A stretch of 64,000 nt of DNA from Anastrepha obliqua (lineage: Eukaryota; Arthropoda; Insecta; Diptera; Tephritidae), in the NCBI RefSeq assembly GCF_027943255.1, contig NC_072892.1:118685792-118749791 (forward strand), written 5' to 3'. The notes below the pieces were generated by a model. It ran no database searches, was not told where the DNA came from, and worked only from the letters and a program-made list of their open reading frames with translations. Shown in pieces: positions 24,567 to 36,701 of this stretch (positions are counted from its first letter, which is position 1; every line of letters begins with the position of its first letter). The position numbers were made by a program, and so were the translations under genes.

Positions 24567-25513
24567 TAATAGTTTCACATACGTTGTTCCATCACATCCC
24601 ATAGATGCTCGATGGAGTTCATGTATGGGGATTGTGGGGAGTGTTTAGAGTATACGGGGTATTGTACAAGATCCATTCCTTAACAATTTGAGCGGTATGT
24701 GTCGGAGCGTTTTTCTGTTGAAAGTCCTGTCTGACTTTTGAGCGCTGCGTTTTAAATTTTGCTTCAAAATATTTTAGTACACCATCTTGTCCATTACTCC
24801 ATCGATAAATATAAGCTCTCCCACGCCGGATGTCGCATACATCGCCATACCATAGCCCCACCGTGTTTCACTTCGTATTTGGTTTCCGAAATACTATAAT
24901 GCGGCCATCACTTCGATATATATTAAATTTGCTTTTAACAGAAAACAGTACATCGTTCAGAAATCAGGATTGATATGATTTTACGAAATCAAATCTTTTC
25001 TGCTGGTTTATATTGCTTATGTTTGGTTTTTTCCTCGGAACTCTTGCGCTGTATTCAGCTATTTTCAAAGAATTTTGCACTCCTTAGGGGGTTACCTCGG
25101 TGTCAAAGCTTTCCTTAAGTTCGGTTGCGATTTCTTATGAAGAAGTCTATGGTGATTTTTTCACAATTTTTATTACGTGGCGCTCTTTTTTCCCGTCTAC
25201 TTTGTTGGTGGGCCCGATCTCTTCCGGTTTTCCAAATTCTGTTTAAAACACTTCTCACAGTATAGCGGCTTTTATGAACAATTTTTCCAATTTATGACAG
25301 TGATGTTCCATCAGAACCGAGTTTCAAAATGATCTTTTTTTTAGCAATGGTAGTTTCGCTATTCTTTCTACACATTGTCCTGCGCACGTTGAAATAACTA
25401 ATGCAGCAAACTGTAAAATAATATGAAGTGGCTTGAAAATTGATATGTCGCGCCATCCCGTTACTTCGGAAACGATAGCAGGGTTGCTTTTATATATTAT
25501 ATATTTATATATT

Positions 25514-25566
25514 TATATTTTGCGAAAAAAGTCATAGTAATTTTATGACTTTTTTCGCAAAATATA
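25514..25566. repeat. Perfect 23-bp palindrome with 7-base loop
   Basis: Left arm 25514-25536 and right arm 25544-25566 are exact reverse complements (TATTTTGCGAAAAAAGTCAT core); the spacer is GTAATTT. It sits in the right subterminal part of the Tc1-like element. The GCGAAAAAAGT word is also in that element's terminal repeats. Confidence 0.9.
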
Positions 25567-25754
25567 TCGAGCTCATTTAGATTTTTTTTCTCGAAAATAA
25601 AGAAATTGATGTCGAATATTTTAATAAGTAAAATAACATTAAGTTGCAGTGTATCAAAAATAAAAAAATCAATTTGTTAAAATAAATAAGTTTATTTGCT
25701 ATGCCAAAATATACCCTCGTATCTACATTGTGCCAGTACTTTTTCCGGTGAGTG

Positions 25755-26764
25755 TATGTGTATATTTTTGTCAATTGCACAAAGCCATCGTGTGAACTCG
25801 ACTGTGGTCTGTTTTATTTTAAGCCGATTAATTGAAAAACTGTCTGATTCAAGAAACTCACACTCTGTGTTGTTGTGTGTAAAGAAGTTGTTAAAGAGGA
25901 TTATGAATTTATTATTTATAATCCTATTGTTATTTAAAGCAAACTAAGATGTCGCATGCATTTTGTCTTTCTACAAAATGTGGCTCCAAGAATTACGAGT
26001 ATTTATTTAGCCTAGCATTTTGTCGATATTCTCGCAGAACTTATGACTTCAACTATTCATACTCTACAACTTTTGCTTAAATTATTTCGCTTACAATACG
26101 CTGTCGAACGACGGCGCCAATCAAGCCAATACTTGGCTAAACTTTTCAAATCTAAAATCTCACTAATTTTCAAAGTTTATTTTTCTGCACGCTTACGGAG
26201 TCGCGCCAATACGATTTTTAATTCGCTGAAATTGAATTTCTTGCACAAATATTGATTCAAACTTTTCATTACACTCGACTGCACCAGTCAGAGTACCACC
26301 TACGGTCTTACATACACACTCTCACGCTGCACATAGCTCAATGCTAGAAGTTTTCCTACCTTACTTTCTTTTTTTTCACTCTCTTTCTCTATCATCCAAG
26401 GCAGGTCTGACCATTTGTAAATTTTCTAATTTTTATGCTGGCACAAGTTTGCCGTTAACTTTTGTAACAGCTACTTTAGATGTTTGCGCTTCCTGACTTG
26501 ACTTAACAAGCGTACGTGTTTGCGTTTGCACGCGTGAGTGAGTGAGCGAGTGAGCGTGCATGCATGGTGCATAAAAAGCCTTAACTAGTGAGATGTATAT
26601 TTTTCTTAAGTGGTACTAGTTTGCCGTATGTGAACTAAACTGCAAGTGATTATATTCACACTAGTTTAAAAGGGACCAGAATGAGGTTATATTGAAATTT
26701 AAAAAAAATTCGAATTGTTTCAAGCAATCTGAATATATTAAACATACCAGTTTTTTAAATAGTT
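25755..26764. other. Gene-free interval
   Basis: No supported exon. The sequence includes GTGAGTGAGTGAGCGAGTGAGCG simple sequence around 26534. Small open frames (25696-25947, 26043-26255) lack recognisable motifs. Confidence 0.4.
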
Positions 26765-26945
26765 TAAGGCACTTCCACTTCCTCTGTGAATGCCCTGCCC
26801 TGTGGAAGGCGAAGTTGCTAACCCTTGATAAGCCGCTTTTTGAAAACCTGTATGTATGACCTCTTGGTAGCGAGAATGTACCAGCAAAATAGTACGGAAG
26901 CGCTAGCTGGATTCTTGGTGAATCACCACTTTAACTAACCAACTA
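26765..26945 (+). mobile_element. LINE C-terminal fragment (cysteine-knuckle end)
   Basis: The plus strand reads RHFHFLCECPALWKAKLLTL followed by DKPLFENL, then a stop. The HFLCECPAL pattern is the end of the CCHC-like motif at the C-terminus of I/jockey-group LINE ORF2. The fragment continues degenerately to about 26945. Confidence 0.65.
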
Positions 26946-26994
26946 AGGCATAACTTCCTGATACTGGTAGAACATTAAGTTTTAGAAAAAGTTT

Positions 26995-27140
26995 TTGTTC
27001 GTAGTACTAGAGGGCAAAGGAGGCTTGCCTTAAAAACCATCTGCCTTTTGGGAGCGGCCTAAAATTATAGGTCCTTCCATTTTTCGGACGTATAGCACAA
27101 ATTGAAGGAGAAGCTCGGTTCTTTTATACCAGCGCATTAG
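26995..27140 (+). mobile_element. tRNA-derived SINE, 3' part
   Basis: Shares with the near-complete copy at 60641-60951 the ordered words TAGGTCC(T/C)TCCATTT, GCACAAAT(T/A)G and GGAG(A/G)AGCTCGG. The 5' promoter half is missing or unrecognisable. Confidence 0.6.
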
Positions 27141-27580
27141 AATTAGTAGTCGAAGACTAGGTGCGAAAATCCTTTTCTCGTGAGAGCGCTTTCGAAATGT
27201 GCACTTTTGCCAGTTGATGCCACACCGGAAAAAATATTATTATAAATCGGTATTTTTTGAACAAAGATGGAGAATTTGCAGTTTCCACGCCACCAGTGAA
27301 ATATACAAACGCCGCATTACCGAAGCCAGTATTGGGGCTTGCGTTAGATATGTAAATATGCCATATGTACAATAATAAATAATTATAAAGAAATATTAGC
27401 CTGGGGGGAAATAAATACATTACAATTTCTCGGTAGATGGTGGTAGAATCGACATCTCATAAAGTATCGGTCAAACAATTTAGAGTTAATGCTCGTTGTC
27501 AAGATGACGTTTCACACTAAAAAAAATCATTTGCTGTTTTTTGTTTGTTCTATTCAGTTGTGAGTTACGGGGTGTTAACA

Positions 27581-27706
27581 ATGGAAGTCAACAAGGAGAA
27601 GATTCGGTACATTTTACAGTTTTTTTTTGATAAAGGCGAAAATGCAAGTCAGATCACTGAAATTGTGAATGGCGTTTATGGTGCCGATACTCTAATAGCA
27701 TTTTAA
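27581..27706 (+). mobile_element. Mariner transposase N-terminus (truncated)
   Basis: ATG at 27581 opens a 41-codon frame ending in TAA at 27704-27706. It starts MEVNKEKIRYILQFFFDKGE and continues with NASQITEIVNGVYGADT. This is the first helix-turn-helix of the mariner DNA-binding domain (a YxFxKGxxAxxAxxxI-VYG pattern). The second helix-turn-helix and the whole catalytic domain are absent. About 120 bases upstream look like mariner 5' leader, but I did not find a clear terminal repeat. Confidence 0.75.
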
Positions 27707-27719
27707 GTGCTATTCTGGT

Positions 27720-28600
27720 CTCGTCGATAATGGATTTATTTTCCTCCAAACTAACATTTTCTGCATTTGCATCTAAGTTTATATTTTCAATATACCAACA
27801 GTAGCTGAACAGCACGAATAATGGTTCGATGCTGATATTATTGATTATGTTTAGAATTATTAAGAAAAACCAGAATATTAAATGCTTACTGGAATATCGT
27901 CGGATATACATCAGGGTCCTGCTATGTATATTAGAACACTTGAAAACTTATTTTATTTAAATTTGATATTCTTACCCTTCATAATGTCATAAGAGTGACC
28001 CAGTGTATTTTTCTGCCGTAATTTAGTTATTTTTCTTTTGTTAGTCAAATTAAATTTTTAGCCACTTCTGTATGATTTTATTAATAACCACCAAATTTCC
28101 TTTCTGAGTTTCCATTAAACAGAGATTCTAATTTGTTCAAAGTTCGTTTGCAAATGTAAATAATTACCTCCACTGAATCCTCATCAACACGTTCTATTTC
28201 GTTCAAATCCGAATCTACTGCTATGTAGTTTAATAATGTCGTAATTTGCCGGAAAACCTGCTATTACAACTGATTAGCAAACTAATGAAGAAACGTTAAA
28301 AAAAGCAATCGGTTTACAAATACATAAATACCCCCAATACCTCCCCGAATACATTGAAAAAAAAAAAAAATAAAAAATAAAAAAATAAAAAATTCCCTTA
28401 ACTAATTCGCTTTAGAGAAGCTGTGCCAAAGTTCTTATTCGAGTTATGGAGAAATTCGGGTTAGAGAAGTTCGAGCTGCGGGACTAAAATAAGGTCCTAT
28501 ATTGCACTCTAAAAGCTATTGCCACTCAATTTATTTCTAGTTATAGAAAATTTTAGTTGTAGGAATTTGAGTTCTGGAAGTTTGACTGTATTTACAAAAC
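27720..28600 (-). mobile_element. Possible pogo-like element remnant
   Basis: Read in reverse, 28593 begins CAGTCAAACTTCCAGAACTC, which resembles the CAGTCAAAC... terminus of pogo/Tigger elements. Leftward, minus-strand frames give acidic helical stretches (IAVDSDLNEIERVDEDSVEV near 28210; NVSLEENKSIIDETRIALKM near 27740) that could be the C-terminal part of a pogo-type protein. The opposite terminus was not found. Tentative. Confidence 0.3.
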
Positions 28601-28929
28601 TTATAACTCGTATAACAACAAAAGTATCATACAAACTAAAAAGAAACGCAATGCTAACATTGAGGGCTTTCGGCTGGTGCAAAAACGAAAAAAGCATTTT
28701 CATATTGACTAGTGTTATTTGCAATCAAAAAATAATAATTGATTATAAAATGAATTAAAAATAAATAAATATTAAAAACTATAAATAATTAAGCAAATAT
28801 AGTCGGAAAAATCAAAGTCTAGCTTTGATACCTAAATTAATAAAATAATAGCAGTTTCATGTTTGAAATCTTGCATTCCTATGAACAGATCTAGAAAGAG
28901 CTTTAGACAACAACTAAACCATATCTTAA

Positions 28930-29628
28930 GAAGTCCCGGTGGTCTAGAGCTCGAAAATTTCTGGTATTTTTAGGAAGTTTTTTAACATTAAAAAAATCAA
29001 AAACGATATTTAAACTGTTTAAAGTTTTTATCTAACTTCTTTTACATACAAAAATGAATTTTTTTTAAATTTTATTAATATTAAAAGTGGCGCTGAAGTT
29101 GACCCTCACGAAAAAGTGGACCTGGACGGTGTTGTCTATTTTGGCTCTTCTATTTATCTAAAACACATAAACCAAAAGAATTATTAATCAGTTTAACTGT
29201 AGCTAAGTCCCGTACTCGAATAAAAAAAAATTTGACAAAATGGCGCGGTTTTGAATTTGACAATCTAAATATTGGATTTTTTTCAGTGATTTAATAAAAA
29301 AAATACGAAATTATTAAAATAATAATACGATTTTAGTACGTGCGATAGCCATTGAAGTTGCGAACAACATATTCAAATTTCAGAAGATTCGGTTGAATAG
29401 TTTTTTGGTTTTTTTTGACAGCATCAGGCCGAAAAAGTCGTTTCGATATAAATGAGTTTAAAATTTGAGGTACAAGAGTGGGCGGACCGCTCTCTACCTG
29501 GTTAATGGGCTAAAACATTGGGAATTTGCGCATGAAAATTTCACAGTATATTCTTAAAATACTATATTTTCAAAATATCGAAAAAGCCAAAAATCGATTT
29601 TTTGAAATTTCTAGACCACCGGGTCGCC
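28930..29628. mobile_element. TTAA-flanked non-autonomous element C
   Basis: Inverted ends: GAAGTCCCGGTGGTCTAGA on the left and, reversed, GGCGACCCGGTGGTCTAGA on the right. TTAA flanks both sides (28926-28929 and 29629-29632), a complete target duplication. The 699-bp interior is non-coding and contains AAAAAGTCGTTTCGATATAA (about 29432), related to a block in element B. The same terminus occurs next to TTAA at 20460. A piggyBac-type MITE is the most economical reading. Confidence 0.7.
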
Positions 29629-29632
29629 TTAA

Positions 29633-30430
29633 TAGCGCGCTTAGCTGGGTGATCAAAAAATGTATTTCGATAACTCTCTTTCTCAACTCTTCCCAGTGGG
29701 GTACATTTTCCAAGTATTATGTGAGCTTAGTGAGTACGTCATACTCGTAGGACTTGTCCTGCATCCGCAATGTTGCAAACTTAAATATAGATACCCCTGC
29801 ATGTGTGTGTGTGTATGTGTGGGAGTGATTTTGTATGTGTTGCTCTCACTCGTTTATGCGCTTTGCAATGCAGACTAGAGTTTCTTCCATATTATTTGCT
29901 TTTGTTTACTCTGTTTTATTTATCTTAAATCTTGGCAGTTTAATCTAGAGCTTGTTGACTTTCTTACTTTATATCTACCCTTCGTTTCTTTGTATTATTT
30001 TTCTTTACCGTTTTTTTTAACGAGTTTGAGAACTTAATTCCTTATTTCCTCTTTCCTGTGTTTATTGCCAATTGATTTTTCATCAGGTCTACGTGGATTC
30101 GCTTGCGATTGCAGTGATTCAGAATGGGTGCAAATAAAAAAAAAATTGAAAAAAAAAACAAATAAAAAACTAAATCAAATTCTAAAGCTTTACGCTTGCC
30201 TTTGGCGCTTGGGGATTGTTGGAGGTGTGGGTGCTGTTTGATTTCAATTTGAAATTACGAAAATCTGTGAATTAAAAGTTTGTGATTTCTTCATTAGTAG
30301 CCGCCACTAGTTACCTTGTGCTTGTATGTGTATGCTTGTGTGAGTTTATAGCCTTTTGAAGTATGCCTTGAATACGAACCTGGAAAGAAAAAGCAAACAA
30401 AATGTGTTTAGTGAATGTTTGATGAGAAGT

Positions 30431-30467
<37 letters not shown>

Positions 30468-30504
30468 GTACAAGATTTTGAGCAAATAATTTTTTATATT
30501 TAGC
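29633..30504. other. Gene-free interval with a (GA)n microsatellite
   Basis: A pure GA tract occupies about 30435-30464. Nothing else is supported; poly-T and poly-A runs occur near 30005 and 30140. Confidence 0.5.
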
Positions 30505-30640
30505 GGCGGCCGCGGTTCAAAACCCCTGGCATAAAACACTAAAATGATAGAAAGAGTTTTCCAAATAGCGGCCACTCCTCGGCTGGTAATGACAAATCTC
30601 CGAGTGTACTTCTGCCATGAAAAAATCTACTCATAACAGC
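30505..30640 (+). mobile_element. tRNA-derived SINE, 5' and middle part (degenerate)
   Basis: Shares AATAGCGGCC(A/G)C...CTCGGC, then TGACAAATCTCCGAGTGTA and TTCTGCCATGAAAAA with the copies at 60641 and 50697. The box B equivalent is altered (GGTTCAAAACCCC). The 3' half is replaced by unrelated sequence. Confidence 0.65.
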
Positions 30641-31009
30641 CAACTGTCGTTCGAAGGTGAAATAAAACGGAAAAAATCACGCCAAATATTTGTGTATTAT
30701 ATTTTGGGCACTTTGAGAGAGCATTTTAGAGATGCATTGAAACGCTGTGGCATATTTACTTTAAAGAGCAATGGTACTACAAAGCAGTTTGTCGGCGGTC
30801 GTGGGTTAGAATCTCACGTAAGGCCCGGTCCTCGCATTTTTCTAAACTTACCTATTTTCCCTGTTTCTAAAAACAAATAAAAAAGAAAAATTTTCCTCCA
30901 ATTTCATTCCTTAACCCCAAGAACTTATTCCTTCCATCCTTACTCCCGCGCAATAGTCTGCGCATTATTTGCATTTGAGGTGGCTGTTAAAACAAGCAAA
31001 GCAACAAAC

Positions 31010-31320
31010 AGTTACACATTGCATCTGTGACGCCAGCTAGAGGAAGCGGGCAAGCGCGGTAATAGCGCCGACACTCTAATTTTAGTGAAGTCCTCAACCA
31101 TCTGTGCGATCCTTCTGCAGGAAAATGTGAAACACAGATAGCGCTCCAAGCAGTAAAGTAGGCGTTGTTCCTAAGCAACGACAACTGGGCATTTCCACCA
31201 CTTAGGACTGGTAGCGGCAGGCTAATCACCTACCCTGTCAGAAATCGAAAAGATTAACGAAACCAATACAAGACAAATCTTGTTCAGGCCCTAGGCTCCC
31301 GAGAGGAGTGAACAATAAAA
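31010..31320 (+). repeat. Probable LINE-derived segment
   Basis: GC-richer than its surroundings, ending CTCCCGAGAGGAGTGAACAA followed by an A run (31318-31324). The composition and the A-run end suggest part of a retroposon. I cannot place it in a protein domain and know no copy elsewhere in the window. Confidence 0.3.
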
Positions 31321-31399
31321 AAAAATTCACTACTCGCTAGGTGGTTGGTGAATCGAAAGCAGTTCATTACAGTACTTATTCTGAGGATGACAAAACCTC

Positions 31400-31830
31400 A
31401 GCTGTAAAATTTTGTGGGCATCCTCATAGGGGACCATACGCGGGGCATACAGGCCGTGAGACTCGGAATTACTACGAGTCCTGTCAGCTGCATGGAGAAT
31501 GAGTTGGAATCATCTCAGCACCTGCTGCTTAGCTACCCCGCTCTCGCGGGACTAAGATCTAAGCATCTTTGATCTCACTTCTTTTCTGCGCCTGTTGAGA
31601 TAGTAGGTCTTGATATCAAAAATCTGATGAACTTCATCAGCAGCATAAAAAGACTAACACAGCCGCAACTTAGTCACCGTTCATAGTCCACAAATACTCA
31701 ACCTCCCCACCCCTCTCCTTTTTGTCCTATCGTTTTCCTGCACCTCATTTTTCCCCTTTACAATGGTGTCACAAAGGATGAGCTTAACTTCTTTCGTCCA
31801 AGTGGGCCCACTTTCTGGACAACCAGAGGC
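31400..31830 (+). mobile_element. I-group LINE C-terminus and 3' UTR
   Basis: The plus-strand frame GIQAVRLGITTSPVSCMENE, then LESSQHLLLSYPALAGLRSK, then FFSAPVEIVGLDIKNLMNFI matches the GHxxxxxHAVRLGI...C-x2-E...HLLCxCPAL...R end of RNase H-bearing LINE proteins, with one knuckle cysteine lost. Beyond the ORF a pyrimidine-rich 3' UTR runs to about 31830. Truncated and inactive. Confidence 0.75.
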
Positions 31831-31929
31831 TCGAAAAAATGATGGTTTTCAATAATTTTTAGTTGCTAGTTAGTTGCTTTATTTTACAAATATAAAAACA
31901 TTAATACATCATATTTCGATTTGACTTCA

Positions 31930-32394
31930 GCAAAATTTCAAAAAAAAAAAGTAATAATAATTGTAAAAGTTATCGCTGTTTGTGTGGATCCCGTTTCTCC
32001 AGAAGTCCCCTAGAGATTCATCTAAAATCAATAGGACAAGAGAAATTAGTTTTACTAATAGATAATCTACTGCCTGATCGAAGCTTTTTTTCCAAATTAA
32101 CAATATTGTGGCCTCAGCAAATATTTTTCAGATTTTCGGGAAAAAACCGACAATTAATTGCATCGAAATTAAAAAAAAAAATTCAAAAGCAGTATAAATT
32201 TTATTGAAATCTACCAAAGGGTTTTTAAGTTACAGTGATCCCCAGTTCAAAAAACATAGTTTTGAGAAAAATGCATTTAAAATTTTGCTATCGTCGGTTG
32301 CTTGCACCCTTTATTAATTGTTGAATAACTCGAAAAGTATTTGTTAGACAATATTTTTAAGATATTATACTTTAAGGTAATGGAAAAAAACCAA
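31930..32394. repeat. Possible fourth member of the TTAA-element group
   Basis: The interior word TAGTTTTGAGAAAAATGCAT followed by TTAAAATTTTGCTATCG resembles, with divergence, the shared block of elements B and C. Ends were not identified, so this is a tentative repeat call. Confidence 0.25.
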
Positions 32395-33665
32395 TTTCTT
32401 GCGAATTCTGACTAGCCGTAACCCCGTAATAAATGAAAAACGCAAGCTACGGCACATGTGGCAAAAAAAAAGAAGCGAAAGTGACAAAAAACAACTTGAT
32501 AGGCTCACGAAACAATTAAAAACCGCACAGAAGACTCAGAGAAATTAGAATTTCAAGAGCATTAATCCAAGCTCTCGTCTACGCAAGCTACGGACTATTC
32601 ACCCTTCCGAGTCAAAATGTGGACGAAAACCACATAAAATTGAAAATTTGTTCTTAGTGCCGTTTTAAATGGACTTCCCACGATTTACTTGGAAAGAGGG
32701 AAAACACAGAATAAGCAAAGATTTCAAAACAAAAAAGGCATTGGGATACGACCTTATAATGAGGATGGTTTTAAAAGAGCGATGATCAAAAATGAGTACT
32801 TTCTCATTCAGTAGAAATTTGCCGAAATTATACTTATTTCAAAGCCGGGGAAATCTCCACTATAGGCCAATAATCCTGCTGCCTATTGTTTCTAAACTTT
32901 TTTTAAAGGCTACTTCTGAAAAGACTTAATCCGATAATTGTGCAAAGACATCTTATTCCAATACCCCAATTTGGATTTTACAAACAGAACTCCACTATAG
33001 AGCATTTAATTGTGTGTACATATTCGCTAGAGAAGCACTCGAAAAAAGGGAGTGTTGTACTATAGTCTTTTTAGATATCACGAAAACCTTTGATAAGGTA
33101 TGGCACGAAGGCCTTTTGGTCAAGCTTAAAATGAGCCTACCGCATAATTACTATATGCCTCTAAACTTGTACCTGAATAGTAGACATTTTTTTGACAAAA
33201 TAACGATGAACTACAAGGAAAAGTCCTAGCACCTGTTTTTTATACTTTATTCACAGCCGACCTACCCTTAACAAAGAGCATATTGGCATATTTATATATG
33301 CCTCAATTACTTGTACTTACAAGAAAACTTCAACAGTGTTAGTTCCTGGTTGAACATCTGTCGTATGAAAGCTAACGAAAAATCTATGCCGATTACTTTC
33401 ACGTTTCGCTACGACCTATGACCTGCCGTATGTGGAAACAGCTGTCCAATACCTCAGACAGATAATGCCAAATATTTAGGTATTCTGCTAGACAAGCATC
33501 TCACGTGGCGATCTCATATATTTTTAAAGCGAAAACAACTTGGGCTGAGACTCCATTCACTTTACAGTCTAATGGGCCACAAACTAACATTGTCCGTGGA
33601 GCATAAAGTTTTCATATACAAAATAATTCTTAAACCAAAAAAACAGGAAAAGGCACAGTGAAAAA
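32395..33665 (+). mobile_element. Jockey-like LINE reverse transcriptase relic
   Basis: The linker before the RT is readable (EKRKLRHMWQKKRSESDKKQ, then LDRLTKQLK). Next come SKPGKSP-like and YRPIILLPIVSKLF blocks, then FLDITKTFDKVWHEGLLVKL (motif A) and LNSRHFF. A degenerate catalytic stretch follows, then NAKYLGILLDKHLTWRSHI. The motif order is correct but spans at least three frames with stops, and the FADD box is not recognisable. DKVWHxGLLxKLK is typical of the jockey clade. The 3' limit is where coding similarity fades. Confidence 0.85.
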
Positions 33666-35529
33666 TCGAGAATTTGTATGGTGGAATGCAATTTGAAATA
33701 TCCGTGTGACCTGTTGGAAAGTAAATTCCCCAACAACCACGCTAAACTGCTGCAAGTTACAATTTTTCCACCACAAATTATGTCAATGCTGAAAACTAGC
33801 CTTAAGGCCTTTATAGTCAGTAACAACACACCCTGTGTATATATATATAAATTAGTTTGCTTGAAACAGATAGACCCCAGAATAGACAAACAAATATGAA
33901 TTGCACATTTGCACACCATTAACAGCTTTTTTGCAATCATTTCAAGTAAGAAGAAAAACGCCTCATTGTATTTTACTCGCAAAGTCAAAGTAATTTTACT
34001 TATCGCTCAAAAGAAATTTCCGCACGAAACAAAGAATAAAAAATTGCAAGAAATATAAAAGTTCACACTGAACTACATCACCACCACTTATTAGTCAGCA
34101 AGCAATTCACCAGCCACTCTTGCATAATATATCTGTCATTGCCATTTGTTACTCTGTCTGCGTGGTGGTAAATGACCTTACAGCTGGATACACTGCTTGC
34201 CTGCCTGTCTGCCTGCTCTCCAATTTGTAGCCACTCTTCAAATGCTCCAGCACAAATTGCCAGAAGATGATAATGGAAATAAGCAAAGTTTTCGAATGTG
34301 AAGTATTACGCAGGAGCATACATTAAACTGTGCGCATCGCCAAGAGGTCTTTAGTAGATTACTCGGTAAAGAAAAATCCAACTAATTTATCAACTTGCCA
34401 CATGGCGGATGTGAGCGTAACAAATAAGTTGTTGTTGCTAGCGGCGGCGGCGGTGGCGGTGGAGACAAATTCAAATAAAAGCGACCGAACATCTTTGCGT
34501 AGATCTGGCGGATTTTGATACGTACTTCGTTTGCTTGTGCGTCAACTTTCCTCGTTTTATCTCTCTTTACTCGCTTCTTTTCTGCCACTACTCACTCATA
34601 CAAAAGTAGAGCCAATGTTAACTTGTATAGCGGTACGTATGCATATTAACTTTGTCATTGGCTTGCGACAGTTGACTGCAACGATTACTGAATAGCTGCT
34701 TATCATGTTGCTTAATGAGTGCAAATCTTCGAGTAAGGCTTGCAACTGCCACCGCCACAAGCCACACATCGCTACTCCATCTGACTAGATTTAATATTTA
34801 TGTGCGTGCTGTTGAAGCTGTTGATGCTGACAAAACATATACATAAGTATGTAAGTGTATGCATTTAATAAGCGGCAGCACTTGTCGCGGCATGTCGCAA
34901 TTTTGGATTTGTTTGCGCTTCGTTCCGGTGGATTATTGAGATTTTCCGTCGTTGCGTATGCGCGCCTTCATCGCTTTTTAGTTCGCTTGCGACTTCAACT
35001 TGTTTTCGCCTGTTGGCTGCATTACAGCAGCTGCCATGGATGTTGTAGATTTATATACACATACACATATGTACGTGCATAGTTCGGTTTTTAGTTCTCT
35101 GAATTCGTGTTTTACAGCTTGTTGCCGCGCGACGAGTTCCTTCAGTGACATTGACATAACTTAACGACACTTCCTGTCGATTCCTAGTTTCCACTTGGAG
35201 TAGTTTTTTTTTCTTATTATTAAGTATTATTTTTTAAGTCTGCTTATATTTCACTCTTCGTGCACCACTTTTCTCTCTATTCCTGCAGCTGTCATTGCAA
35301 GAAGGTTGCAAGTTTGTTTTGCTTGTTTCTGTTGAATTTCTATTTGTTTCATTTTGCCGGAAACTGCAACTCCAACATGTGGCAAGAACTTCTATACCTA
35401 TAAGTGTGTATTACAGGTGCTAATTCTCGGGATTTTACTGATACCGGATCACTAGGAATCTCATTTTGTAAAATGTCCAGAATTTGAGAGGTTTCTCATG
35501 TATCGCTAAAGGCAATGGATTGATTGGTT
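33666..35529. other. Gene-free interval
   Basis: No exon or transposon protein was recognised. Contains a short GGC/GGT run (34441-34460) and ACATACACATATGTAC simple sequence. The ORFs here are unsupported. Confidence 0.4.
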
Positions 35530-36025
35530 ACTTTTGTAATTACTGAAAAGGACATAAATATCTACTTCGGGAGCCAAGCAACAAATAGAGCTTTGGATAC
35601 GTTATTTGTGCATCCGAAATTAGTCGTAGAATGTCTGACTTCTCTCTCGACTGCATCCGAATACTTCGATATTAGGCGCATCCAGGTTCGCCATCACAGC
35701 GGCTTACAGGGAAACGGCTGGGTTAACGAGTTGGGTAGACAGGTGACCCTGGAGACGGTTTCATTACAAAATGAGAATATGGAGTTTCCCGTGAGAAACG
35801 TATGGTCTACTCCGTGAAAGATGGATTTCGCGTCAGCCCAGCGAGCGCAAAGTCACGAGATCCTTCTCGATCGGGGATTTTCGAGGAAACTTTTAAGGCT
35901 AACAAAGCCACAGCTCTCGAATTTGGTAGGTATGCTTACCGGACATGTCCGTTAAGGGCTCATGCACATGAATCGAAATTTCCCGGAATTTTTGAAATCC
36001 AAGAAAGACCGGGACCCCACGATTG
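35530..36025 (+). mobile_element. RNase H-bearing LINE fragment
   Basis: The frame contains FGSQATNRALDTLFVHPKLV, ECLTSLSTASEYFDI and RHHSGLQGNGWVNELGRQVT. These are recognisable as an RNase H domain (normally SDSQAA...KLVxEC...VPGHxGIxGNxxADELAR) with several active-site positions changed. In a shifted frame it continues with SRKLLRLTKPQLSNLVGMLT and GH. The knuckle region is eroded. Inactive remnant of an I-group or related LINE. Confidence 0.75.
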
Positions 36026-36701
36026 ACATCCCTAGCGTGTGTATATAATATAATTACTTACTTATATACACACAAAGGGCGCTCTTATGAAGCCTGCCAG
36101 CTACGTATTACAATATTGGGAATAATGAAACTCTTCTGCCGCCACTGTCGTCCAGGTGCCAATATTTGCTTTCACATGAAATTCTGTCTACTTCCATTTA
36201 GATTTTAGTATGCATACAGTGAACAAAATAACTACACTGACAGAAATCGAGACTGATTGCTTTAAATCTATTGGAATTGAATTTCATGAACAACCGAAAA
36301 GCACCAGATTTATTTTAAGCTTGATGCTCTATTGGAAACAGATGGTTGTATACTTATTGATAAACAAAATTATTGAACATGGAGAGCAACAACTTTTTTC
36401 CAATTCTTTACTATGGTTTCACCAAAAATGCAGCTGAAGTGCTAAGCCATGAACCCTTGACATAGCTGTCAATATTGAACCAATTTCTCTTGGTCGCATG
36501 GTTATTTTAGTTTTGGACTTTTTTAATGAAGCCGCTTTTCAAATCTCTTTGATGCAGGAACTTAGCTTCGTTTCTTTCGATACCCAATTTCCTTGTCTTT
36601 GCGTCATTTCGTAGGCTTTTAATTAATTTAGGCTTTTTGTCTGTCTCATGTCTAATAAATCTGTAGGTTCTAAATGCAGCTGACGTGAATTTTGACCTAG
36701 T

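Larger units (their letters stand above)
23464..25754 (-). mobile_element. Tc1-like DNA transposon with a LINE inserted in it
   Basis: Terminal inverted repeats CACACACCGAAAAAAGTATT (left, after TA at 23462-23463) and, read in reverse at the right end, CACTCACCGGAAAAAGTACT (before TA at 25755-25756). A second copy of GAAAAAAGTATTGGCACAG lies inside the left end at about 23656, an IR/DR-like arrangement. On the minus strand, transposase traces run from about 25390 to 24570: an N-terminal KIVHKSRYTVRSVLNR helix-turn-helix part, then FQQKNAPTHTAQIVKEW (catalytic region with the Asp replaced by Lys) and a final IEHLWDV-like block. Many stops. A LINE fragment (23869-24566) interrupts it. Confidence 0.75.
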
